Assembly: GCA_021647705.1 (NCBI GenBank)
Contig: JAKIUF010000015.1
Span: 1-64,000, forward strand
Reading direction: 5' to 3'
Length of the DNA: 64,000 bases
From: Gammaproteobacteria bacterium
GTDB taxonomy: Bacteria > Pseudomonadota > Gammaproteobacteria > SZUA-152
Each line of letters starts with the position of its first letter. Within the stretch, counting starts at the first letter, position 1. Under the pieces are notes generated by a model, which saw nothing but the letters and a program-made list of their open reading frames with translations, searched no databases and had not been told where the DNA came from. Positions 54,661 through 64,000 of this stretch are shown piece by piece. Position numbers and translations under genes: made by a program.

Positions 54661-55097
54661 TTTCCCGCCTCCACACGCTGTTTAAGCGCAGCATTCATGG
54701 CATGAAACCCGGCCTCAGTAGATTTACCCACTAGCTTCAAAATAAGCTTTGATAACAAGCCATTGAAAGCCTCACTGTGACAAAAAGTAACATGCCCATT
54801 CGTCAGGGGTTTGATCACAAAACGATGTTCACCATCAAATAACCCGGGAAACAGTACTCTGTCCACCCATACAAGCTGTCGTCCGGGTTCAATACTGATA
54901 ATCGTGGGATTAAATACCATGGCCTTTCCTTCAGGGGGTTGTAAAAAAACCTGCAAACAACTGCCTTCGCATAATTCTCCTTTAATGGTTCTGACGAAGG
55001 GATTCCAGTCAGAGTAGCGCTTAAAGTCAGTCAGTACATTCCAGACCTTTTCTGCGGGTGCGCTGATTTCTATTCTGGTGTTAATGACTTGCGACAT
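54657..55097 (-). CDS. SRPBCC (START-like) lipid/hydrophobic-ligand-binding protein
   Basis: A 146-residue SRPBCC protein (ISAPAEKVWNVLTDFKRYSDWNPF opening, GRQLVWVDRVLFPGLFDGEH, FNGLLSKLILKLVG end). The deep hydrophobic pocket of this fold holds lipids or aromatic compounds. It overlaps the TolC gene, so it may handle the pump substrate. Which substrate is not shown by the sequence. Confidence 0.75.
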   Translation of the reverse strand: MSQVINTRIEISAPAEKVWNVLTDFKRYSDWNPFVRTIKGELCEGSCLQVFLQPPEGKAMVFNPTIISIEPGRQLVWVDRVLFPGLFDGEHRFVIKPLTNGHVTFCHSEAFNGLLSKLILKLVGKSTEAGFHAMNAALKQRVEAGK

Positions 55098-55197
55098 CCT
55101 GACGGCCCTTTCCCGGATATTCTAAATATGCTCGTATTTTGGCAGGTATACGGAAGTCATGAATCACCCGGCAGGGTGATTTAAGGGGGTGAATCAC

Positions 55198-55338
55198 AAT
55201 GTTATTAAGTTAAGCCAAACTTCCGGCTTGTTGTAGGTTGGCGGTGAGCTTGCGAACCCCAACGGAATCGACGATGTTGGGGTTCGCAAGCTCACCACCA
55301 ACCTACGGTACGCCGTTTTTTGTTAACTTAATGACATT
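55198..55338. mobile_element. MITE-like element family A, copy 4
   Basis: 16-bp inverted ends AATGTTATTAAGTTAA and TTAACTTAATGACATT (one mismatch). Hairpin arms GTAGGTTGGCGGTGAGCTTG and complement. Inverted in orientation relative to copy 1, as seen from the flanking TTAAGCCAAACTTC sequence. It fills the gap between the LuxR and SRPBCC genes. Confidence 0.78.
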
Positions 55339-55457
55339 GGGGTGAATTAGGAGAACGGGACAGGAAAATTCCCGGGTAAAATTGCCTTGCAGCTAAAATA
55401 GAATAAAGTGAAAACGGGAATGAGTTTCCGGTGTGGTCACATACTGTCGCTGCAAAC

Positions 55458-58163
55458 TCAGGCCGGATTCACAAACCCTGCCCCTTTTGCCACTGCCTCA
55501 ACACGACTGTTGACCCCCAGTTTTCGATATATGCTTTTTACATGGGTTTTAATGGTATTAGGGGATACGAACAGCTGTTCAGCAATTTCCTTGTTCGTAA
55601 GGCCAGCAACCAGTAATGCCAATGTTTTCCGCTCTTTATTACTGAGAGGCTCAACCGGCAAATCATTGATTTGATTTTTCGCGGGTTCGTTGCTCATTTG
55701 TTGCAACAGGATTTGTGCATATTCGGATTGACGCCCGGCAAGCGTATGTTTTAACAATGCGGCCATCGGAGCACCTTCATCAAGAAATACCCGAATATGT
55801 TGTTCTGATTTTGCAGCGTTCAGCGCACGCTCTAAAGACACGATTGCGAGGCGTGTTTTTCCCTGTGACTGGCGAGCCATGGCCTGCAAAACAAGTAATT
55901 CAATAGCAAGAGTCTGGTGGCCTTCCTGTTCCGCCCGCAAAAGCAATGGTGAAATCACATTCAGTGCTTTGTCTGCCTGGCCTTGTCTCACCAGTACCCG
56001 GGCAAATAAAACACTTTCGCCCTCCCGCTCAAAATTAGCTTCATGACTAACGTCAAAATTCTTTGTGGCCAGCCAATGTTCGACCTGACTCATATCCCCC
56101 AGTTTGATTTGAGCCGAAAGTAGATCATCTTCACTAATTGGAAAAATGGGTAACAGAGAAGGCTTTATTTCGGGTTGTTTGATGGCTGCAATACATTTCA
56201 TTGCTTTTTCAACATCTCCCCTGGCGAAATAAACACTTGCCCGGCGTATATCGATCATGGACGGCAGTACATTCCAGGTATCCTTGTGTTCTATCGCCGC
56301 AACATTTTCCAGGTATTGCATACACTCATCCAGATTATTTGTTTGGTAAGCCAGTTCGCTTAATGCCATATAGAGCCATGCGGTATCCGCCAAATATTCA
56401 TCCCAGCCCTTTTCTTGCAAACGACGCAAGTTATCAGTGAGCTGATTCTTTGCTTCATTCAGATGCCCCTGTTTCGCCAATACACGGGCAAAGCCACAAA
56501 TGGAGGCATTGAGCGCAATAAGATATTCATTGGAAAATGAATCATCGATAAGCAGACGAAATATCTCACCGGCCTTATCCAGTCTGCCTCGGACGAAATG
56601 GGCCGATGCCAGTAACAGGCGTGGTGGTATGGCACCGGACATTCCGATGGTTTCGCAAAATTGTATAGCCCTGTTGGCACAATCCTCGACGACTGCAATA
56701 TCTCGTTGCTGCATGGCAAGAAACCCTTTCATCAGGGCGAGGTCAATTTCTATTTTGGCATGTTCTTCATCAGACAATTCAAGCTGACCGGAATCAAACT
56801 GCCGCTGAAGTTCTTCAACCAGATCCAGTAAAATTTCCCCACAACCCAAAAAATGACTCCAGGTACAACGAAGCATGTGGCATGGATGATTTTTGATGAT
56901 GGATTTCGGGAGTTTTTGGTAGTACGTCATTAACTCAAGGAGTTGACCGTCTTCAAACATGCGTTGGCCATGTTTTTCCAGCACCGTTGCTGCCTGCTCA
57001 AAATCTTCAATCTCAAAAGCATGTTTTATCGCTTCGTGAGGGAGTCCTTTTTCATTAAACCATTCACTGGCATGACGATGAAGCGGGACAATTTTCGCCG
57101 GTTGCAAGCGGACAAGTTGTTCACGCAGCAATTCGGAAAACAAATGGTGATAACGATACCAGTGACGTTTGTTATCCAGCGGAATAACAAACATGTTGGA
57201 TTTTTCCAGTTGTTCCAGAAGTTCCAGACTGTTTTTTCGTTGAGTCAACTTGTCACACAAAGACCCGCACAATTGATTCAGTACGGATGTTTGTAACAGA
57301 AACTGTTTTATTTCTTCCGGCTGCCGACGCAATACTTCATCGGTGAGATAATCCATAATGTAACGATCATCACCTGCAAATGCCTGAATGAACGCTGTTT
57401 TGTCACTTTCAGCTTCGAGTGAAATTGCCGCAAGTTGCAAACCTGCAATCCAGCCTTCCGTACGCGCTTCCAGCACTGAAATATCCTCAGATGACAAATC
57501 CAGGCCGGTAATTTTATTGAGAAATTGCGCAGCTTCCTCATAAGTAAAACGTAAATCCGATTCCCCTATTTCTGTCAACTGTCTGCGCACCCGCATGCGG
57601 GATAATGCAATGGGCGGTATGGAGCGGGAGGTCATCGCTACATGCAATTGAGAGGGCTGGTGATCAATAAGATAATTCAGCATTTCATGAACAGCATCAT
57701 GTTCAATGACATGATAATCATCCAATGCCAGGAAAAAACGGCTATCCAGGCTGCTGATTTGATTCACAAGAGAGCGCAGTAAAGAAATAACATTGGGAGG
57801 CTGAGCCAGGGTAAGAATACTGGCTTCCTTCAGACCAAACTGCGGATAAATACACTGAATAGTTTTTATCACATAATGAAGAAAACGAGTGGGATCATTA
57901 TCATCTTCATCCAGAGACAGCCATGCAACCGGGATTTTTTGCTGTTCCAGCCAGCGGGTTAACAGGGTTGTTTTTCCAAAACCGGCAGGTGCGCAAACAA
58001 GGCTCAGAGACTGGGGTTCTGTCCCTAACTTGTCAAAAAGCCGTTGACGATGAACAAGCTGGCCATGACAACGCGGCAAAATTAATTTAGTCGATAACAG
58101 CGAGTCATCATCGTTATCCATCTGACTACTGAGATTAGTGCTGTCTGACGGGTTCATGCGCAT
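55458..58163 (-). CDS. MalT-type large ATP-binding LuxR regulator
   Basis: A 901-residue LAL regulator. Walker A APAGFGKTTL (59-68), Walker B FFLALDDYHVI, NB-ARC-like middle, a long TPR-rich helical region and a C-terminal LuxR helix-turn-helix (LSNKERKTLALLVAGLTNKE..VSPNTIKTHVKSIYRKL). Such proteins act as ATP- and ligand-gated activators. It lies just upstream of the SRPBCC-TolC-RND genes on the same strand and may control them; that is inferred from position. Confidence 0.88.
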   Translation of the reverse strand: MRMNPSDSTNLSSQMDNDDDSLLSTKLILPRCHGQLVHRQRLFDKLGTEPQSLSLVCAPAGFGKTTLLTRWLEQQKIPVAWLSLDEDDNDPTRFLHYVIKTIQCIYPQFGLKEASILTLAQPPNVISLLRSLVNQISSLDSRFFLALDDYHVIEHDAVHEMLNYLIDHQPSQLHVAMTSRSIPPIALSRMRVRRQLTEIGESDLRFTYEEAAQFLNKITGLDLSSEDISVLEARTEGWIAGLQLAAISLEAESDKTAFIQAFAGDDRYIMDYLTDEVLRRQPEEIKQFLLQTSVLNQLCGSLCDKLTQRKNSLELLEQLEKSNMFVIPLDNKRHWYRYHHLFSELLREQLVRLQPAKIVPLHRHASEWFNEKGLPHEAIKHAFEIEDFEQAATVLEKHGQRMFEDGQLLELMTYYQKLPKSIIKNHPCHMLRCTWSHFLGCGEILLDLVEELQRQFDSGQLELSDEEHAKIEIDLALMKGFLAMQQRDIAVVEDCANRAIQFCETIGMSGAIPPRLLLASAHFVRGRLDKAGEIFRLLIDDSFSNEYLIALNASICGFARVLAKQGHLNEAKNQLTDNLRRLQEKGWDEYLADTAWLYMALSELAYQTNNLDECMQYLENVAAIEHKDTWNVLPSMIDIRRASVYFARGDVEKAMKCIAAIKQPEIKPSLLPIFPISEDDLLSAQIKLGDMSQVEHWLATKNFDVSHEANFEREGESVLFARVLVRQGQADKALNVISPLLLRAEQEGHQTLAIELLVLQAMARQSQGKTRLAIVSLERALNAAKSEQHIRVFLDEGAPMAALLKHTLAGRQSEYAQILLQQMSNEPAKNQINDLPVEPLSNKERKTLALLVAGLTNKEIAEQLFVSPNTIKTHVKSIYRKLGVNSRVEAVAKGAGFVNPA

Positions 58164-58271
58164 TCCAGGCTAATACTGTATTTGAATAATTCAACGGGTG
58201 AGAATATACAATAATGCGATGCCCGATGGGCATTTTGCAGCCTCTGGAACTGCTTTCAGATTTGTTTTCTT

Positions 58272-58423
58272 GATAAATTAATCTTATGTTTCATGCGGTT
58301 GCATAACTTAGGTGAAGTGATTTCAATTGGTGCTCAACAGCCGTTTAGATAAATTAATCTTATATTTCATGTGGTTGCATAACTTAAGTGAAGTGATTTC
58401 AATTGGTGCTCAACAGCCGTTTA
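58272..58423. repeat. Tandem direct duplication of 76 bp covering the truB 3' end
   Basis: Unit 1 58272-58347 and unit 2 58348-58423 differ at about four bases. Each begins GATAAATTAATCTTAT and ends GCTCAACAGCCGTTTA. Unit 2 contains the last codons and stop of truB; unit 1 keeps a dead copy of them. Confidence 0.85.
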
Positions 58424-59319
58424 GGCGCAACTCGCCCGTCATCCAGCACGGTACCCAAACCCAGAAAGCGTTTGTCGCTGGCATACAATCTCACCCAGCC
58501 ACGGTCCTTAAGCTGCGGAACAAATACCGCCTGCCCCTGACAAAGATAAAAACTGGCATCTTCCGGGAGGCACACCTCTGGCCAATCCGGCAGGGTGGAT
58601 TCCATGGGTAACAGCAATTCATCCAGTGCGTGTGAACCTGATTGCTCCACAATGGCTTGCAGAAACTCCAGTGTATATATGACATGTCCATCCAGAGCAC
58701 CGACACCGGTACGTCGCAAAGCGGCGACATGAGCACCACAACCCAATGCTTCTCCGATGTCCTCAGCCAATACACGAATGTAGGTGCCTTTACTGCACCG
58801 CACGTCCAGTTCCAGTTCATCACCCTCAAGTCGCAGTAACTTCAGGGAATGAATGGTGATATCACGCGGCTCACGCTCGACTTCAATACCTTGATGGGCC
58901 AATTTATACAGAGGCTGGCCTCCCTGTTTGATGGCGGAATGCATGGGAGGCGTTTGCTGGCTCTTACCCAGAAAACTTTCCAGCACTTCTTGTACTTGTG
59001 CGACAGCAAATTCCCCTACGGGGCGTGTTTCGCGGATTTCACCATCGGCATCACCACTGTCGGTGGTTGCTCCCAGCTTACAGGTTGCGCGATATTCTTT
59101 ATCCGCAGAAAGCAGAAAACCGGAAATTTTGGTGGCCTCTCCAAGGCAAATGGGAAGCATGCCGGATGCCAGCGGATCAAGACTGCCGGTATGCCCTGCC
59201 TTGTTCGCATTAAAAAGCCGTTTGACTATTTGCAGGGCAGCATTGGAGGTAATACCGGTGGGTTTATCCAACAGCAATACACCATTCACACTTCGGCCAC
59301 GGTTACGACGACGCGCCAC
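58399..59319 (-). CDS. truB: tRNA pseudouridine(55) synthase TruB
   Basis: A 306-residue enzyme that makes pseudouridine-55 in the tRNA T loop. Motif HTGSLDPLASGMLP holds the catalytic Asp. The C-terminal PUA domain is present. GTG 59319 with GGAG seven bases upstream is the best start and gives MARRRNRGRSVNGVLLLDKP, matching known TruB openings; an ATG six bases upstream lacks a good spacing. The 3' end lies in a tandem duplication. rpsO, usually next, is absent. Confidence 0.9.
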   Translation of the reverse strand: MARRRNRGRSVNGVLLLDKPTGITSNAALQIVKRLFNANKAGHTGSLDPLASGMLPICLGEATKISGFLLSADKEYRATCKLGATTDSGDADGEIRETRPVGEFAVAQVQEVLESFLGKSQQTPPMHSAIKQGGQPLYKLAHQGIEVEREPRDITIHSLKLLRLEGDELELDVRCSKGTYIRVLAEDIGEALGCGAHVAALRRTGVGALDGHVIYTLEFLQAIVEQSGSHALDELLLPMESTLPDWPEVCLPEDASFYLCQGQAVFVPQLKDRGWVRLYASDKRFLGLGTVLDDGRVAPKRLLSTN

Positions 59320-59369
59320 AATCATTCTCCAAAAGCATTAAAAAAGAAACGGGAGGGTTGCTGCTCAAA

Positions 59370-59804
59370 TCACTCTGATTTTTCAGACTGGGAGTCAGCA
59401 GGTTTGTTGGTTGGCTCATCAACTTCGGCAGAGGCTGTGCCTGACTGTTTGATCAGGTCCGTCAAACGATTCCCGTATTCCATTGAGGAATCGTAAATAA
59501 AAACCAGCTGAGGCGTGGTACGCAACTTGAGACGCCGGGCCAATGCAGTACGCAAATAACCGGCGGCCTTGTTCAGGGCCAGCGTACTGTTTTCAACGGA
59601 TTTTTTCGCCTGTTCTTTATCTGCCAGATTTTCATCCAGCACGGTAAAATACACACGCGCCCGTTCAAATTCATGCGTGACATCGACACCAGTGACGGTG
59701 ACCATGCCTACCCGCGGATCACCCAGCTCCATCTGGATCAGCTCAGCCATGTGCCGCTGAATCTGATCTGCCACTCGGCGTGTACGACTAAATTCTTTGG
59801 CCAT
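59370..59804 (-). CDS. rbfA: Ribosome-binding factor A
   Basis: A 144-residue KH-like factor for 16S rRNA 5' end maturation and 30S assembly. The fold is shown by FSRTRRVADQIQRHMAELI, DPRVGMVTVTGVDVTHEFERA and LRTTPQLVFIYDSSMEYG. It is extended by a Pro/Ser/Glu-rich tail of about 20 residues. It lies in the nusA-infB-rbfA-truB order. Confidence 0.94.
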   Translation of the reverse strand: MAKEFSRTRRVADQIQRHMAELIQMELGDPRVGMVTVTGVDVTHEFERARVYFTVLDENLADKEQAKKSVENSTLALNKAAGYLRTALARRLKLRTTPQLVFIYDSSMEYGNRLTDLIKQSGTASAEVDEPTNKPADSQSEKSE

Positions 59805-59836
59805 GGCTATTTACTCCACAAATCCACAAGCAAGTG

Positions 59837-62365
59837 TTACAGGGTACGTTTAACTTCGACTTGTTCGAAGACTTCAATCTGGTCGCCTGCTTTTATGTCG
59901 TTGTAGTTTTTCACACCGATACCACATTCTGTACCGGAACGAACGTCCTGCACGTCATCCTTGAAGCGACGCAGCGATTCCAGTTCGCCTTCGTAAATCA
60001 CCACATTGTCGCGCAATACGCGAATGGGATTGTTTCGTTTCACCACACCTTCCGTCACCATGCAGCCTGCGATAGCGCCCAGCTTGGGAGAACGGAAAAC
60101 ATCGCGCACTTCGGCAAGACCCACGATTTGCTCTTTGAATTCTGGTGCCAGCATGCCGCTCAGTGAATTTTTCACTTCATCAATGGCATCGTAAATCACA
60201 CTGTAATAATGCAGGTCGATACCATCTTCTTCGATGATGCGTTTCGCCGATGCATCAGCACGCACATTAAAGCCAATCATAACTGCGGAAGAGGCCACGG
60301 CCAGATTGACATCAGATTCATTGATACCACCCACACCACTGGCGACAATTTTCACCTTCACTTCGTCTGTGGACAGCTTTGTCAACGACTCATTAAGGGC
60401 TTCCACTGAACCTTGCACATCCGCCTTCACCACCAGATTGAGGGTATTCACTTCGCCCTCTTCCATTTGCGAGAACATGCTTTCCAGTTTGGCTTTTTGT
60501 TGACGCGCCAGCTTTACATCACGGAATTTCCCCTGACGGAACAACGCCACTTCACGCGCCTTGCGTTCATCGTCCACTACCAGCATTTCATCGCCTGCAC
60601 TGGGCGTACCTGAAAGGCCCAATACTTCCACCGGAATCGATGGACCTGCTTCGGCAGTCGGTTGGCCATTTTCGTCCAACAACGCGCGCACCCGGCCATA
60701 TTCCTGACCAGCAAGTACCATATCACCCTTGCGCAAAGTACCGCTTTGCACCAGCACCGTTGCTACCGTGCCTCGTCCTTTGTCCAGACGTGATTCGATC
60801 ACCACGCCGCGTGCGGGTGCATCTTGTACTGCACTAAGTTCCAGCACTTCTGCTTGCAGGGAAATTGCTTCCAGTAACTTGTCAACACCTTCACCGGTCA
60901 ATGCGGACACATGCAAAAACTGTGTATCACCACCCCAGTCTTCCGGCACCACTTTTTCGGCCACTAATTCCTGTTTGACACGATCTGGTTGTGCGTCTTC
61001 TTTATCAATTTTATTCACCGCCACCACTAACGGCACACCGGCAGCCCTGGCATGTTGAATGGCTTCTTTGGTTTGGGGCATAACACCGTCATCAGCGGCC
61101 ACAACCAATACAACAATATCAGTGGCTTTCGCGCCACGCGCCCGCATCGCAGTAAATGCCGCATGTCCAGGCGTGTCCAAAAAGGTGATCGGGCCACGGT
61201 CTGTATCCACGTGGTAGGCACCGATGTGCTGGGTAATGCCTCCCGCCTCGCCTGCGGCCACTTTCGATTTTCGAATGTAATCCAACAGCGATGTTTTACC
61301 GTGGTCAACATGCCCCATAATGGTGACGGCAGGCGCACGTGTTATCTGCTCACCTTCACTATCGGATGCCTGCGTAATACTTTCTTCCAGCGCATTGTCA
61401 CTCACCAGTACGGCTTTGTGACCCATTTCTTCCACAACAATAGTCGCGGTTTCCTGGTCAAGCACTTGGTTGATCGTCACCATGCTGCCCATACCCATCA
61501 TCACTTTGATGACCCCAGCCGCCTTTACAGCCATTTTTTGTGCAAGTTCGCCAACAGTAATGGTTTCGGGAATGTTGATATCACGCACCACAGGTGCCAC
61601 AGGCATTTCAAAACCGTGCTCAGTCGGTCCGGAAGACACCGCACCACGAGTACGTCGGGGTTTCTTCTTGCGACGACCTGATTTACTGGCATCGACATGC
61701 AGTTCTTTACGACCATATTTCGTCGGTTTTTCAGCTTTTCCTGGCTTATCTGCACGCTCACGCTTCGCACCACGTTTCTCAGTGCTTTTCTCCGCCGCAG
61801 CGGGTTGGGCGGGAGTCGCAGGGGCCGCGGCTGCCGCCACTGCTGCTGCTTTTAATGCGACCTCTTCTTCCCGTTTTTTGGTCTCTGCTTCTGCCAGACG
61901 TTCCTGTTCTTCTCGGGCTTTTGCCTCGTTTGCATCAGTGCGACGTTGACGCTCAAGCTCGGCCATTTTTTCTGCATCAACACGATCCTGTGCAATTTTA
62001 TCCGTTTCCACCTTAAGCTTTTCAGCTTCTTCGGAAACCACTTCGCTGCGTTTCATGTAAGTGCGTTTTTTACGCACTTCAACATTCACTGTTTTGCCGC
62101 GCGTTGCACTACGCCCAGCACCGCTCGGTTGTTTCAGTTCAGAAACAGTCTTGCGACGCAGGGTAATTTTTTTCGGTTCACTGGCCTTGACTTCCCCACC
62201 GCCGTGGGTATCTCGCAGAAAATCCAGCAACTTCATTTTTTCTTCGTCGCTAACGATTTGCTCGCCGCTTTCAAACGACATGCCAGCCTTGTCCAGCTGT
62301 CCCAGTAAACGGTCCACTGGAACACTCAAAACTTCAGCTAATTGTTTTACACTTACGCCTGACAT
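59837..62365 (-). CDS. infB: Translation initiation factor IF-2
   Basis: An 842-residue GTPase that brings fMet-tRNA to the 30S start site. IF2_N domain opening [17 protein letters not shown], long charged alanine-rich linker, G domain with [17 protein letters not shown] and NKID, then domains II to IV. ATG 62365 with GGGGGAA upstream preferred to an in-frame TTG. Confidence 0.96.
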   Translation of the reverse strand: MSGVSVKQLAEVLSVPVDRLLGQLDKAGMSFESGEQIVSDEEKMKLLDFLRDTHGGGEVKASEPKKITLRRKTVSELKQPSGAGRSATRGKTVNVEVRKKRTYMKRSEVVSEEAEKLKVETDKIAQDRVDAEKMAELERQRRTDANEAKAREEQERLAEAETKKREEEVALKAAAVAAAAAPATPAQPAAAEKSTEKRGAKRERADKPGKAEKPTKYGRKELHVDASKSGRRKKKPRRTRGAVSSGPTEHGFEMPVAPVVRDINIPETITVGELAQKMAVKAAGVIKVMMGMGSMVTINQVLDQETATIVVEEMGHKAVLVSDNALEESITQASDSEGEQITRAPAVTIMGHVDHGKTSLLDYIRKSKVAAGEAGGITQHIGAYHVDTDRGPITFLDTPGHAAFTAMRARGAKATDIVVLVVAADDGVMPQTKEAIQHARAAGVPLVVAVNKIDKEDAQPDRVKQELVAEKVVPEDWGGDTQFLHVSALTGEGVDKLLEAISLQAEVLELSAVQDAPARGVVIESRLDKGRGTVATVLVQSGTLRKGDMVLAGQEYGRVRALLDENGQPTAEAGPSIPVEVLGLSGTPSAGDEMLVVDDERKAREVALFRQGKFRDVKLARQQKAKLESMFSQMEEGEVNTLNLVVKADVQGSVEALNESLTKLSTDEVKVKIVASGVGGINESDVNLAVASSAVMIGFNVRADASAKRIIEEDGIDLHYYSVIYDAIDEVKNSLSGMLAPEFKEQIVGLAEVRDVFRSPKLGAIAGCMVTEGVVKRNNPIRVLRDNVVIYEGELESLRRFKDDVQDVRSGTECGIGVKNYNDIKAGDQIEVFEQVEVKRTL

Positions 62366-62381
62366 AACTTCCCCCAATCAC

Positions 62382-63902
62382 TTAACCCTGTTGTTCGCCA
62401 GCCGCTGTATCTTCAGCAAACCAGGGAGCTCGTGCGGTCATAATCAATTTACCGGCCCGTTCTTCATCCATATCTTCGATGTCCATTAATTCGTCAACGG
62501 ATTGCTCCGCCAGATCTTCCATGGTGATCACATTACGACTGGCCAGGACAAAAGCCAGATGCTGATCCATTCCTTCCATTGTTAGCAAGTCTTCTGCTGG
62601 CTGTTTTTCCTCCAGCACTTCTTCCTGCACCAGTGCCTTAGTCAGCAATACATCTTTGGAACGGTTACGCAATTCATTCACAATATCTTCGTCAAATTCT
62701 TCAATGCCCAACATCTCTTCCAATGGCACATAAGCAATTTCCTCGATACTGGTAAAACCTTCCTGTACGAGAATACCGGCAAATTCTTCGTCCACATCCA
62801 ATTGCGACATAAACAATTGCAAAGCGGCCTTGCCTTCCTGCTCACCTTTTTCCGACAGTTGCTCGTCAGACATCACGTTAATCGTCCAGCCGGTCAACTC
62901 ACTGGCAAGGCGTACATTTTGCCCGCCACGACCAATGGCCTGCGAAAGCTGTTCCTCTTCCACAGCAATATCCATGGCATTGTTTTCTTCATCCACCACA
63001 ATGGATACCACTTCTGCGGGCGACATGGCGTTAATCACAAACTGCGCCGGGTTTTCATCCCAAAGAATAATATCCACACGTTCGTCGGCCAATTCGTTGG
63101 ACACCGCACGCACCCGTGAACCCCGCATGCCAACACAGGCACCCACCGGATCGATACGGGCATCATTGGATTTAACCGCAATTTTTGCGCGAGAACCGGG
63201 ATCGCGTGCAGCCGCCAGAATATCAATCAGACCTTCACCCACTTCGGGGATTTCCAATTTGAACAATTCGATCAATAACTCCGGTGCCGTGCGACTCACA
63301 AATAATTGTGGGCCACGCATTTCGGAACGTACGTCTTTCAAATAACCTCGTACACGATCACCAGGGCGCACAGCCTCACGCGGTATCATATCTTCGCGCG
63401 GCACCAAGGCTTCCACATTTTCGCCAAGGTCCATAATGATGTTGCCCTTGTCCAGGCGCTTGACCACACCCATAACCAATTCGCCAATTCGCCCCTTAAA
63501 GGCTTCGACAACGTGCGCGCGCTCGGCATCACGCACCTTTTGCACGATAACCTGCTTCGCCGCCTGTGCCGCAATACGCCCAAACTCGGCAGACTCCATC
63601 GGCTCTTCAATGAACTCTCCGGCTTTAATATCCGGATCTTTCTTCAGTGCATAAGTCAGCTTGATTTGTGTATCGGGATCTTCAAAATCCTCGGAGTCAT
63701 CCTCAAACACTTCCCAGATACGAAAGGTTTTGTATTCACCCGTTGTTCGGTCGATATCAACACGCACATTGATATCCACACCGCTAAGCTTTTTGCTGGC
63801 TGTCGCCAACGCTGCTTCGATGGCACCAAAAATCGTCTCTTTATCGAGTCCCTTCTCATTCGATACGGCATCTGCAACCATCAATATTTCTTTGCTGTTC
63901 AT
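62382..63902 (-). CDS. nusA: Transcription termination/antitermination factor NusA
   Basis: A 506-residue RNA polymerase-associated factor. The N-terminal domain ([18 protein letters not shown]), S1 and two KH domains ([34 protein letters not shown]), and two C-terminal acidic helical repeats are present. The start ATG 63902 has GGCGGAGAG just upstream. It precedes infB by 16 bp, the usual operon. Confidence 0.96.
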   Translation of the reverse strand: MNSKEILMVADAVSNEKGLDKETIFGAIEAALATASKKLSGVDINVRVDIDRTTGEYKTFRIWEVFEDDSEDFEDPDTQIKLTYALKKDPDIKAGEFIEEPMESAEFGRIAAQAAKQVIVQKVRDAERAHVVEAFKGRIGELVMGVVKRLDKGNIIMDLGENVEALVPREDMIPREAVRPGDRVRGYLKDVRSEMRGPQLFVSRTAPELLIELFKLEIPEVGEGLIDILAAARDPGSRAKIAVKSNDARIDPVGACVGMRGSRVRAVSNELADERVDIILWDENPAQFVINAMSPAEVVSIVVDEENNAMDIAVEEEQLSQAIGRGGQNVRLASELTGWTINVMSDEQLSEKGEQEGKAALQLFMSQLDVDEEFAGILVQEGFTSIEEIAYVPLEEMLGIEEFDEDIVNELRNRSKDVLLTKALVQEEVLEEKQPAEDLLTMEGMDQHLAFVLASRNVITMEDLAEQSVDELMDIEDMDEERAGKLIMTARAPWFAEDTAAGEQQG

Positions 63903-64000
63903 CGCTCTCCGCCTCATCATAGCCGTGGCCTGTTACCCAGGGCATTTAGATTTTTTTCTAACGTGTTGCTCTCAATTTACTACTATTTTTACAAGTCTGT

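Noticed and set aside
63972-64000. Possible 3' end of rimP at the right edge
   Set aside because: Only RLVKIVVN and a stop are visible on the minus strand; too short to support the gene, although rimP normally precedes nusA.
1-64000. tRNA, rRNA and CRISPR signatures
   Set aside because: I looked for T-loop, rRNA and regularly spaced direct-repeat patterns by eye on both strands and found none that held up; a covariance scan would be decisive.

Overview
The window looks like chromosomal DNA of a free-living gammaproteobacterium. The evidence is gene content and order: nusA-infB-rbfA-truB, sdhCDAB followed by sdhE and ygfX with a divergent ygfZ, a PilU motor, an RhdA-type rhodanese with the CQTHHR loop, NnrS, and PEP-CTERM surface proteins. 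The genus cannot be fixed from the sequence. I saw no tRNA, rRNA or CRISPR array.

Layout. 1-2.7 kb: C-terminal piece of a tail-anchored protein, pilU, rhdA. 3.4-14 kb, AT-richer with long gene-poor gaps: a lipoprotein joining PKD-like repeats to a C-terminal cytochrome c, an animal-type haem peroxidase, small secreted and zinc-ribbon proteins, and a two-gene surface module (IgGFc-binding/dockerin-like protein plus cohesin-like PEP-CTERM protein). 14.7-21.4 kb: HTTM-like membrane protein and its partner, ygfX, sdhE, sdhB, a dispersed repeat, sdhA, sdhD, sdhC, and divergent ygfZ. 21.6-30.3 kb: HDOD protein, a MauG/Ccp-type dihaem cytochrome overlapping a DAHL-PAS-GAF hybrid kinase, and the DUF2157/DUF4401/GDYXXLXY trio.

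30.5-48.7 kb is an accessory region. It holds an endolysin-like amidase, cold-shock and NYN proteins, scraps of two genes found elsewhere in the window, integron-cassette-like attC structures, an NnrS gene, an IS relic joined to a truncated gene, and a compact operon of short tyrosine recombinase, AAA-ATPase/TOPRIM-like protein and NACHT-LRR (bacterial NLR) protein. A GH13 alpha-amylase-like gene and a DUF6516/HVO_A0114 toxin-antitoxin pair follow. A 12-bp motif, CATTGGAATAAA on the minus strand, occurs exactly four times at module borders. A related inverted pair lies just upstream of the recombinase. This is the best candidate for an undescribed recombination/defence system.

48.8-64 kb returns to housekeeping genes: argC, a SRPBCC-TolC-RND operon without an adaptor gene, a MalT-type LuxR regulator, and truB-rbfA-infB-nusA.

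Four dispersed repeat types run through the window. Family A is a MITE-like element with TGTCATTAAGTTAA termini around a long hairpin. Family B is a MITE-like element with TTAAATAACT termini. The third is a CGCAGAG-rich repeat. The fourth is a hairpin containing GGACACAATA. Several sit between genes of one operon (sdhB/sdhA) or next to each other.
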